The notes beneath the pieces were generated by a model. It had not been told where the DNA came from. It saw nothing but the letters and a program-made list of their open reading frames with translations, and made no database searches. DNA of 30,652 nt, from the NCBI GenBank assembly GCA_900549535.1, contig UROR01000010.1:1-30652 (forward strand), in the 5' to 3' direction. This stretch comes from an uncultured Collinsella sp. Its GTDB lineage: Bacteria; Actinomycetota; Coriobacteriia; Coriobacteriales; Coriobacteriaceae. Shown here piece after piece: positions 25,637-30,652 of the stretch (the stretch's first letter is position 1; every line of letters begins with the position of its first letter). The position numbers and the translations under genes are program-made.

Positions 25637-25691
25637 GAATTAGTGCCGCTCCTTTCTTTATTTAGGTAGTTGAATTGTTTTGTGCCTAACT

Positions 25692-25720
25692 AATCTAGGA
25701 GCATGAGAAATGAATGTCAA
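25692..25720 (-). promoter_or_regulatory. Promoter of the MarR-ABC operon
   Basis: On the minus strand, TTGACA (25720-25715), a 17-bp spacer and TAGATT (25697-25692) form a near-consensus promoter. Transcription should start near 25685, giving a leader of about 49 nt. The leader contains an imperfect dyad TTAGTTAG / CTACCTAA that could be a MarR site. Confidence 0.75.
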
Positions 25721-25727
25721 GGTACCA

Positions 25728-25764
25728 AACTTATTAAGTTACGGCGTTTTGCCAAACGCCGTAA
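25728..25764. repeat. 13-bp palindrome joined to an 11-bp-stem hairpin
   Basis: AACTTATTAAGTT (25728-25740) is a perfect dyad just upstream of the operon's -35 box, well placed for a regulator. It abuts a hairpin with perfect arms TTACGGCGTTT (25739-25749) and its complement (25754-25764) around TGCC. Confidence 0.65.
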
Positions 25765-26083
25765 CCGCTCGACGCTGCAAACGCTCCTAAGCGGCAATCT
25801 GGCGTTCAATCGTCGTGCATGGCCACAAGGCCTATGCCCTCCTCTTTCACGCCACCTTGCTCGCTTAGGAACGTTTTCGCTGTCCGTCCTCAACCTGTGA
25901 TTCCGCCACGGTCCGTTTCGGTGCATGCAATCCCTTGGGGACGGAGGAAAAGGGATCATTTTCCGTAACCTTTCCGCAACAATTTACCCTTCGCGCTGCT
26001 CGACTCCGCTCACAACGTCCCCTGCGCTACACTTAGTCGCACTGTGGCGCTGCTGCGCCGTGCCCGAACCAAGGGAGACCCTC
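25765..26083. other. Intergenic region before the pyridoxamine kinase gene
   Basis: No convincing gene is seen. It holds a hairpin with 7-bp arms ATCCCTT / AAGGGAT (25930-25936, 25950-25956), next to a GGAAAA...TTTTCC stem. A weak -10-like TACACT lies at 26028-26033, 51 bases before the kinase start codon, without a clear -35. Confidence 0.4.
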
Positions 26084-26908
26084 ATGAAGAACACTCAGCT
26101 GCTGCTGATCAACGATATGTGCGGCTACGGCAAGGTCGCGCTTTCCGCCATGCTGCCGGTGCTGTCGCACATGGGCTACCGCATCCACAACCTGCCGACG
26201 GCACTTGTGTCCGATACGCTCAACTATCCCAAGTTCTACATCCACGACACCACCGAGTACGTGCGCCAGAGCCTCGCCATCTGGGAGGAGCTCGGCTTTG
26301 AGTTCGACGCCATCTCTACCGGCTTTATCGTGACCGAGGAAGAGACGCGCATCATTTCGGACTTCTGCCACCGTCGCGCGCAAAAGGGTACCAAGGTGTT
26401 CGTCGACCCCATCATGGGCGACAACGGCAAGCTCTACGCCGGCGTGCCCGAGTCCACGATCGGTCTCATGCGCAGCCTGCTCGAGTGCGCCGACTATGCG
26501 GTGCCAAACTACACCGAGGCGTGCCTGCTCACCGATACGCCCATTGCCGAGCAAATCACGCCCGATGAGGGCCGCACTCTTGTGGATGCCGTGCGTGCCC
26601 TGGGCGCCAAGTCGGTGGTCATTACGAGCGCTGTGGTCGACGGTGCGAATGTCGTCATCGGTTACGACCATGTGGCGGGGGAGTACTTCACGATTCCCTT
26701 CGACCTGATCCCGGTCTATTTCCCGGGCACGGGCGACACGTTCTCGGCGGTGCTCGTCGGCCGCGTTATGGCAGGTTGGAGTCTGCAGCGCGCGACGTCC
26801 GATGCCATGCGCGTGGTGGCTGAGCTTATCGAGCGCAATGCCGACCAAGAGGATAAGTCGGCTGGCCTTCCCATCGAGGCCTGCCTGGACGTGATTGACC
26901 ATGAGTAA
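26084..26908 (+). CDS. Pyridoxamine/pyridoxal kinase (ribokinase family)
   Basis: A 274-residue kinase that phosphorylates a B6 vitamer to feed pyridoxal-5'-phosphate salvage in the cytosol. The N-terminal INDMCGYGKVAL and NLPTALVSDTLNY match the PdxK/PdxY-type pattern, in which Firmicutes proteins read D-x-S-C-x-G-K-x-S-L. FVDPIMGDNGKLY and VPNYTEA are further family blocks, and PGTGDTFSA carries the catalytic base D218. ATG 26084 has AGGGAGA eight bases upstream; longer readings would run through intergenic sequence. Its last eight bases (ATGAGTAA) overlap the start of the next gene. The general kinase assignment is firm; preference for pyridoxamine over hydroxymethylpyrimidine is less certain. 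Confidence 0.88.
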   Translation: MKNTQLLLINDMCGYGKVALSAMLPVLSHMGYRIHNLPTALVSDTLNYPKFYIHDTTEYVRQSLAIWEELGFEFDAISTGFIVTEEETRIISDFCHRRAQKGTKVFVDPIMGDNGKLYAGVPESTIGLMRSLLECADYAVPNYTEACLLTDTPIAEQITPDEGRTLVDAVRALGAKSVVITSAVVDGANVVIGYDHVAGEYFTIPFDLIPVYFPGTGDTFSAVLVGRVMAGWSLQRATSDAMRVVAELIERNADQEDKSAGLPIEACLDVIDHE

Positions 26909-27230
26909 TGCTGGCGAGGGCGGCGCCAAGCCTGCGGGCGGGGGCAAGCCGCTCGGCGCGCCGCGTGGCAAGCGTCCGCGTATCCGCGTGAGCTGCGTGG
27001 ACCAGCTGGGTGCGTGCCGCTGCCACCATGGTCACAAACCGGGCGACGTCTTCGACTTTGACCGCGACCGCGGCAAGATGTGTGCCATGGCCTGCCATGT
27101 GGGCTTTCCCTATATCGATATCCTGCGCTATGGCGGAACCGTGCCTGGCAACGAGCCTGGTACGGCAAAGTTCTGCTGCCCCGAGGTCGATACGCTGAAC
27201 GTCTGGCTTGCCGAGATCGTTGACGAGTAG
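26901..27230 (+). CDS. TIGR04076-like small protein, unknown function
   Basis: A 109-residue protein. The first ~27 residues are Gly/Pro/Lys-rich and probably disordered. The rest resembles the TIGR04076 family by recall of its pattern: a strand RIRVSCVDQLGACRCHHGHK, then KPGDVFDFDRD, a Cys-containing MCAMACHVGFPYIDILRYGG, and the closing CCPEVDTLNVWLAE. Six or more Cys and several His suggest possible metal binding, but this is not established. ATG 26901 overlaps the kinase stop by eight bases, so it is translated by coupling and may have a linked role. A palindrome and a T-rich tract follow directly. Confidence 0.75.
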   Translation: MSNAGEGGAKPAGGGKPLGAPRGKRPRIRVSCVDQLGACRCHHGHKPGDVFDFDRDRGKMCAMACHVGFPYIDILRYGGTVPGNEPGTAKFCCPEVDTLNVWLAEIVDE

Positions 27231-27238
27231 TCGAGCGC

Positions 27239-27271
27239 AATGTGGCAAAGGGACAGCCCCTTTGTCACATT
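27239..27271. repeat. Dispersed palindrome copy 3
   Basis: Arms AATGTGGCAAAGGG and CCCTTTGTCACATT surround ACAGC, with one G-T wobble in RNA. It lies eight bases after the TIGR04076-like stop codon and belongs to the family at 3289, 16633 and 28788. Confidence 0.8.
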
Positions 27272-27294
27272 CGCCGGGGCTGCCCCTTCTTTTT
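27249..27294 (+). terminator. Terminator overlapping palindrome copy 3
   Basis: AGGGACAGCCCC (27249-27260) can pair with GGGGCTGCCCCT (27276-27287) at 11 of 12 positions, followed by TCTTTTT. This fold excludes the palindrome fold at 27239. In the palindrome fold, only a short GGGG/CCCC hairpin precedes the same T tract. Confidence 0.6.
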
Positions 27295-27313
27295 GCTTAT
27301 AATCCTAAATCTC

Positions 27314-27389
27314 TGCATTTCATCCGATTTTAGGTTCTAAAAATCCTACATTTCATCGATAATTAAGCGCATAAAACTTTGCATTTCAT
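27314..27389 (+). repeat. Three direct repeats at exact 33-bp spacing before the ATPase gene
   Basis: TGCATTTCAT (27314), TACATTTCAT (27347) and TGCATTTCAT (27380) recur with a period of exactly 33 bp, about three helical turns. Flanks are also similar: A-rich on the left (TAAA..C), GAT-like on the right. The last copy ends 24 bases before the ATPase start codon. A TATAAT lies at 27298-27303, just before the first copy. Same-face regulator binding, possibly autoregulation, is the natural reading. Confidence 0.75.
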
Positions 27390-27413
27390 TTGATGACACT
27401 GAGGGGAGAGCCT

Positions 27414-28775
27414 ATGCTGCGCAGGAAAATAGCGGCAGAGCTGGAGCGTTGGCTGAAGTCTGCCGAGCAAAAGGCCTTATTCATCACGGGTTCTCGCCAG
27501 ATCGGCAAAAGCTATTCGATTCGCGCATTTGGCAAAGCCAGCCATGCAACCTACATCGAGCTTAACCTCATGGAAAATCGCCAGGCAAAAGATGCTCTTC
27601 TCGAGGCGCGGGATGCCGATGATTTCATCAGCAGGGTGACGCTTCTTTCGGGAAAGTCGATTGCACCAGGCAAAACGCTCGTGTTTATCGATGAGGTCCA
27701 AGAGGCCCCCGACATCATGACGATGGCAAAGTTCCTTGTTGAGGACGGGAGGTGCCGCTGGGCGTTTTCGGGGTCAATGCTCGGGACCCAGTTCAAGGGC
27801 GTCAGGTCCTATCCCGTGGGGTATGTCCACGAGCTTAGGATGTTCCCGCTCGATTTTGAGGAGTTTTGCTGGGCAACCGGGGTGAGCGAGGGGGCTCGCC
27901 AAACGATACGTGACGCGTGTATCAGCGAGAGGCCCATTCCTGATTACATTCATGACGCGATGATGGCAAACTTCAGGACCTATACCGTTGTCGGCGGAAT
28001 GCCGGAGGTCGTGCAGCGTTTCCTTGACACGCAGGGCGACCTTGCCTCTGTTCGTCAGCTACAGTCAGAGCTCAACGAACAGTACCGGCGGGATATCTCC
28101 AAGTATGCAAGCGGGCGAGCCCTGCAGGTGCAGAGCATCTACGATCAGCTCCCTATTATGCTCGAGGGCGAACACAAGCGTTTCGTGCTCAATTCCATTG
28201 ACCCCAAGGCGCATTATGAGAAGTACCAGCGAGATTTTGTCTGGCTTGTCGATGCCGGCGTTGCTCTCAAAGCCGATATCGTAACCGAGCCAAAGTCGCC
28301 CCTGCTCAAGACGGCACGGCCATCGCAGTTCAAGCTATACCAATCGGATACGGGCATGTTGATGGCGCGCTACCCCGTTGGAGTCGCCCAAGCGGCGTAT
28401 CTTGATAGCAAGGAGCCCAATCTGGGCGGCATTTACGAAAACGTGGTGGCCCAGCAGCTGGCTGCCCAAAATCGCCAGCTTTACTACTATCAGACAAAAA
28501 AGCGCGGTGAAGTGGACTTTGTGGTCGACGGACCGGATGGGACGGCTGTTCCGATCGAGGTTAAATCGGGCTCCTATTACCACGCGCACGCTGCGCTCGG
28601 TCATGTGCTTGATACGGCTGAATATGGCGTAAGGCTCGGGATTGTTTTTTCGAGAGGCAACGTTGAGCGCAACGGAGCGGTTCTCTATTTGCCGCTATAT
28701 GCGACCTGGGCCCTTTCGGATGTTTTGGGCGACTCCTGCGCCGAGGGGATAAAGCTGGAGGTCAAGCCGGTCTAG
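27414..28775 (+). CDS. AAA_14 / DUF4143 ATP-binding protein
   Basis: A 453-residue protein of the AAA_14-DUF4143 family, widespread in gut bacteria and archaea and of unclear function. The N-terminal ATPase has Walker A GSRQIGKSYS (about residues 26-35), Walker B LVFIDEVQEAP, and sensor-like WAFSGSMLG. The C-terminal DUF4143 half has VGGMPEVVQRFLD and ends in a nuclease-like pattern GEVDFVV...PIEVKSG, the D-(E)xK arrangement of the PD-(D/E)XK fold. ATG 27414 has GAGGGGAGA upstream; an earlier ATG is less well placed. It is a single-gene unit with the 33-bp-phased repeats in front and a palindrome behind. GC and codon use are slightly more mixed than in neighbours, which fits horizontal acquisition. 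Confidence 0.9.
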   Translation: MLRRKIAAELERWLKSAEQKALFITGSRQIGKSYSIRAFGKASHATYIELNLMENRQAKDALLEARDADDFISRVTLLSGKSIAPGKTLVFIDEVQEAPDIMTMAKFLVEDGRCRWAFSGSMLGTQFKGVRSYPVGYVHELRMFPLDFEEFCWATGVSEGARQTIRDACISERPIPDYIHDAMMANFRTYTVVGGMPEVVQRFLDTQGDLASVRQLQSELNEQYRRDISKYASGRALQVQSIYDQLPIMLEGEHKRFVLNSIDPKAHYEKYQRDFVWLVDAGVALKADIVTEPKSPLLKTARPSQFKLYQSDTGMLMARYPVGVAQAAYLDSKEPNLGGIYENVVAQQLAAQNRQLYYYQTKKRGEVDFVVDGPDGTAVPIEVKSGSYYHAHAALGHVLDTAEYGVRLGIVFSRGNVERNGAVLYLPLYATWALSDVLGDSCAEGIKLEVKPV

Positions 28776-28787
28776 GGCCAGTCCCGG

Positions 28788-28818
28788 ATGTGACAAAGGG
28801 ACAGTCCCTTTGTCACAT
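28788..28818. repeat. Dispersed palindrome copy 4
   Basis: Identical over 31 bases to 16633-16663. It starts 13 bases after the ATPase stop codon and could end its transcript, though no long T tract follows. Confidence 0.85.
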
Positions 28819-28820
28819 TC

Positions 28821-28918
28821 ATGAGTGTGGATTTTCTCCCACCGAGATAACGAGCGTGGATTTTCTCCCGTTTAGAGCGCACTCGAACGCTCAAAGTGGG
28901 AGAAAATCCACGCTCGTT
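28821..28918. repeat. Three-armed TGGATTTTCTCCC inverted-repeat element
   Basis: Perfect 21-bp arms at 28849-28869 and 28898-28918 flank a loop with an inner GAGCG/CGCTC hairpin. A second left-hand copy of the arm, containing TGGATTTTCTCCCAC, lies at 28828-28842, so two left copies could compete for one right arm. It lies between the ATPase and the phosphatase remnant, whose 3' ends converge here. Confidence 0.75.
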
Positions 28919-28961
28919 TTATGCCGATGGCGTGGCCCGTGTGCCCGCGCCGCCCGAGCGC

Positions 28962-29246
28962 CTACAGCTGCTCGAGCATGGCGGTGCAACCGGCGAGTAC
29001 ATCGCGGTAGGTGGCGTCGAAATTGCCGGTGTACCAGGGGTCGGCCACGTCGCCGGGGCGATCGGTCCAATCGAGCAGGCGCGAGATCTTGCCATCGGGG
29101 TCCTTCCCAAAAATTCGGTACAGGGCGCGGGCGTTCTCGTCGTCCATATAGACAATGTGGTCCCAGTCGCCATACTCCGCGCGGCGCACCTGGCGCGCGC
29201 GGTGGGCAACGACGGGAATCCCGACTTCGCGCAGCTTGGCGACCGT
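28962..29246 (-). pseudogene. Low-molecular-weight protein tyrosine phosphatase, C-terminal fragment
   Basis: These 94 codons match the second half of an LMW-PTP, a cytosolic phosphatase for phosphotyrosine or arginine. They include VAKLREVGIPVVAHRARQ, YMDDENARALYRIFG, DPDGKISRLLDWT and the conserved DPWYTGNFDATYRDVLAGC, whose Asp is the general acid. The N-terminal P-loop (CxxxxxR-S) and first ~60 residues are missing; the reading frame instead continues into an unrelated lipoprotein. Codon use fits the Collinsella-like side. In an intact genome this gene would be whole. Confidence 0.8.
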
Positions 29247-29855
29247 GTTGTCGCTGTCCTGCCCGCCGCAGTTGTACCACAGCTTCATCTGACGGCTCCG
29301 CGCGGCAGACAGCGACGCCGCCAGCGCCTCCGGGGATTTCCATTCGTCTGCCGTCACAACGCAGTTGAAGCCTGCGTCCTTCAGCGAGTCAAACGCCGCG
29401 CCGAACGCATTGCCTGTCTGCCCGTCGGTCGAATCGCGCAGTGCGCCGTTCGGCGTACCCCATCCGCCGACCAGAAGCAATCCGCCGGATCGGATGACCT
29501 GATTGTACAGGGACTGCAGATCGTTCCGCTCCTGTTCGGTCAGGTCGCGGTAGGGATCCTGCGTTTCCGCTTCCCCCGTCGCGGTTTCCGTCCCGACCGG
29601 GACGACTGCCGTTACGATTTCGCCGTTTTCGTCCGTGACCGGCTCACCGTTCTCATCGGTTACCGGCTCCACGCGGGTTTCCGGGTCTTTTCCATGGTAG
29701 GCACTGCCCTCCACAAAGCGCGTATCGCGCTCGTCCGGGTTGCCCGTCACCTCGTGATCCGGGTGCAGTAACGGATCCAGCACGGAACAGCCCGCCAGCA
29801 TCAGAAGTGCCAGCGTGGCAAGAAGCAGAACAGTCAGTCTCCTATTTCGGTTCAT
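28962..29855 (-). CDS. Chimeric reading frame: lipoprotein N-terminus joined to tyrosine phosphatase C-terminus
   Basis: A 297-codon frame starting at ATG 29855 (GAGAGGAT upstream). Residues 1-23 are a lipoprotein signal, LLLATLALLMLAGC, with Cys23 as the lipidation site. Residues ~60-80 contain a tandem VTDENGE repeat in a Thr/Glu-rich linker. About 100-203 (GGWGTPN, SLKDAGFNCVV, MKLWYNCGG) look like the start of a secreted TIM-barrel-type domain of unknown family. From residue 204 on, the sequence is the C-terminal part of a low-molecular-weight tyrosine phosphatase, a cytosolic enzyme. A lipoprotein joined to half a cytosolic phosphatase makes no biological sense, so the frame is probably an artefact of joining two DNAs. 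The lipoprotein would be cut at its C-terminus. Confidence 0.7.
   Translation of the reverse strand: MNRNRRLTVLLLATLALLMLAGCSVLDPLLHPDHEVTGNPDERDTRFVEGSAYHGKDPETRVEPVTDENGEPVTDENGEIVTAVVPVGTETATGEAETQDPYRDLTEQERNDLQSLYNQVIRSGGLLLVGGWGTPNGALRDSTDGQTGNAFGAAFDSLKDAGFNCVVTADEWKSPEALAASLSAARSRQMKLWYNCGGQDSDNTVAKLREVGIPVVAHRARQVRRAEYGDWDHIVYMDDENARALYRIFGKDPDGKISRLLDWTDRPGDVADPWYTGNFDATYRDVLAGCTAMLEQL
29225..29270. other. Junction between two DNAs of different origin
   Basis: The phosphatase homology stops and the lipoprotein sequence begins near 29246. To the right, codon use shifts to frequent GAA, CGG and GGA, while the left part prefers GAG, CGC and GGC. The exact base is uncertain by about 20. 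Confidence 0.7.
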
Positions 29856-29885
29856 TGGTGGTTATCCTCTCTGGGTGGTTTGGTT

Positions 29886-29900
29886 TGCCCCGCAGGGGCA
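29886..29900. repeat. Short hairpin between oxidoreductase and lipoprotein genes
   Basis: TGCCCC / GGGGCA around GCA, in the 87-bp gap between the two minus-strand genes on the foreign side. No T tract follows on the minus strand. Weak evidence for a role. Confidence 0.35.
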
Positions 29901-29942
29901 GAGGGAGTAAAAATGGGGAACACCGAATACAGCAGCGGTTGC

Positions 29943-30652
29943 TTAAAAGCGGAAGATGTCTCCCGTTTTGGCGGAGGTGTAGATTCCCTCCAGGATGCGC
30001 GTCACGGTGAACGCCTGCTCCGGAAGAACGCAGGGCGTTCCGTCGTTGACAACGGCATTGATCCACTGTGCCGCCTCCAGCACCGCGGGATCCGCGCTGG
30101 TCACACCATCAAAGAAGGCGGCGCCTGCGGCGGAGAAATTGGGCTTGAATACGTACTGGCAGTTCTGCCGGATGCCGTTGATGCGCAGTCCGTCGTCCAT
30201 ATCGGCGCCCGCACGGGTACCGCAGATGGTCGTGACTGCCTCACGCACGTCCAGCGTGTTGAGCGCCCACGCGGACTCCAGGTTGATGACAGCGCCGTTC
30301 TCCATGACGACCATACCGAACGCACTGTCCTCGACCGTGAACTTTTCGGGATCCCAGTTGCCCCAGGCGTTGCCCTGGTTGGTGTCCTTGTTGAGCTTGT
30401 GGAAGGTCTGACCCAGGCAGTACTTGGGCTTGTAGTTGTCCATCATCCACAGCGTCAGATCCAGCGCGTGGGTGCCGATGTCGATCAAGGGACCGCCGCC
30501 CTGCTTTTCCTCGTCCAGGAACACGCCCCAGGTGGGCACGGCGCGGCGGCGGATCGCCTGTGCGCGCGCGTAGTAGATCTCGCCCAGATCGCCCGCCTCG
30601 CACACCTGCTTGAGGTAGCGGCTGTCGGGACGGAAGCGGTTCTGATAGACGA
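29943..30652 (-). CDS. Second Gfo/Idh/MocA-family oxidoreductase (5' partial)
   Basis: The C-terminal ~235 residues of an NAD(P)-dependent dehydrogenase; the gene enters from the right edge, so its Rossmann domain is outside the window. Family blocks are FRPDSRYLKQ, GDLGEIYYARA, GGGPLIDIGTHALDLTLWMM (the HxxD of the catalytic centre) and the C-terminal AAQWINAVVNDG. The segment differs clearly from the oxidoreductase at 15562. Codon use (CGG, GGA) fits the foreign segment. It precedes the lipoprotein gene by 87 bp on the same strand, a pairing typical of polysaccharide- or sugar-use loci in gut Clostridia, though the source organism is inference. Confidence 0.88.
   Translation of the reverse strand, partial: VYQNRFRPDSRYLKQVCEAGDLGEIYYARAQAIRRRAVPTWGVFLDEEKQGGGPLIDIGTHALDLTLWMMDNYKPKYCLGQTFHKLNKDTNQGNAWGNWDPEKFTVEDSAFGMVVMENGAVINLESAWALNTLDVREAVTTICGTRAGADMDDGLRINGIRQNCQYVFKPNFSAAGAAFFDGVTSADPAVLEAAQWINAVVNDGTPCVLPEQAFTVTRILEGIYTSAKTGDIFRF

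Noticed and set aside
25703..25900. 65-codon frame with a GGAG before its ATG
   Set aside because: It overlaps the MarR operon promoter and hairpin, and its Arg/Leu-rich composition resembles random GC-rich sequence.
27301..27413. CRISPR array or replication iterons for the 33-bp-spaced repeats
   Set aside because: The repeat unit is only about 10 bp, with no cas genes, and no replication initiator is adjacent; a promoter-region regulatory array fits better.
28896..29771. 291-codon plus-strand frame across the phosphatase and lipoprotein region
   Set aside because: Antisense shadow; the minus strand shows clear LMW-PTP and lipoprotein motifs.
1..30652. tRNA, rRNA, transposase or integrase genes
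   Set aside because: No cloverleaf, rRNA-like or recombinase sequence was recognised on either strand; a weak tRNA-like fold could escape reading by eye.

Overview
The window looks like a chromosomal segment of a high-GC actinobacterium of class Coriobacteriia, most like the gut genus Collinsella. This rests on strong GAG/CGC/GGC codon preference, purine-rich Shine-Dalgarno sites, short intergenic palindromes of the TGTGACAAAGGG type, and gene families (Kup beside a KdpDE-like pair, OFA-type MFS, PilJ/NarX-like GGDEF, MarR with two ABC exporters). Genus assignment is inference. No rRNA, tRNA, CRISPR array or insertion sequence was recognised.

Layout. 1-5.7 kb: a partial LtaS-type sulfatase (minus), a nitroreductase (plus), then the potassium transporter Kup followed by a 64-residue single-span membrane protein. 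5.8-8.2 kb: a short KdpD-like histidine kinase and a KdpE-like regulator, with no kdpFABC in the window. 8.3-12.6 kb: rlmKL (minus), facing away from a HAD phosphatase and a transaldolase-type aldolase. 13.0-15.1 kb: tex (minus). 15.6-20.0 kb: an SDR - OFA transporter - Gfo/Idh/MocA oxidoreductase operon (minus), divergent from a LysR regulator. 20.1-21.2 kb: a membrane diguanylate cyclase. 21.4-25.6 kb: a MarR - ABC - ABC operon (minus) with a good promoter and translationally coupled junctions. 26.1-27.2 kb: pyridoxamine kinase overlapping a small TIGR04076-like gene. 27.4-28.8 kb: an AAA_14/DUF4143 ATPase preceded by three direct repeats spaced exactly 33 bp. 28.96-30.65 kb: a low-molecular-weight tyrosine phosphatase cut off mid-gene and fused in frame to a lipoprotein, then part of a second Gfo/Idh/MocA oxidoreductase.

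The last 1.4 kb (from about 29,246) has different codon use, with more GAA, CGG and GGA. Together with the truncated phosphatase, this points to a junction with foreign DNA. A metagenome misassembly is the simplest explanation; a real insertion is possible.

How the genes work together. The 3.4-8.2 kb block reads as a potassium uptake and sensing locus. The 15.6-20 kb block reads as a LysR-controlled uptake and oxidation pathway for an unknown substrate. The 21.4-25.6 kb block is a self-regulated heterodimeric exporter with one canonical and one degenerate ATP site. The intergenic regions are rich in inverted repeats, several of which appear to be dispersed families. No clearly new multi-gene system was found. 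The best leads are the 33-bp-phased repeats before the AAA_14 ATPase, the repeat families, the eroded methyltransferase motif in RlmKL, and the contig junction.
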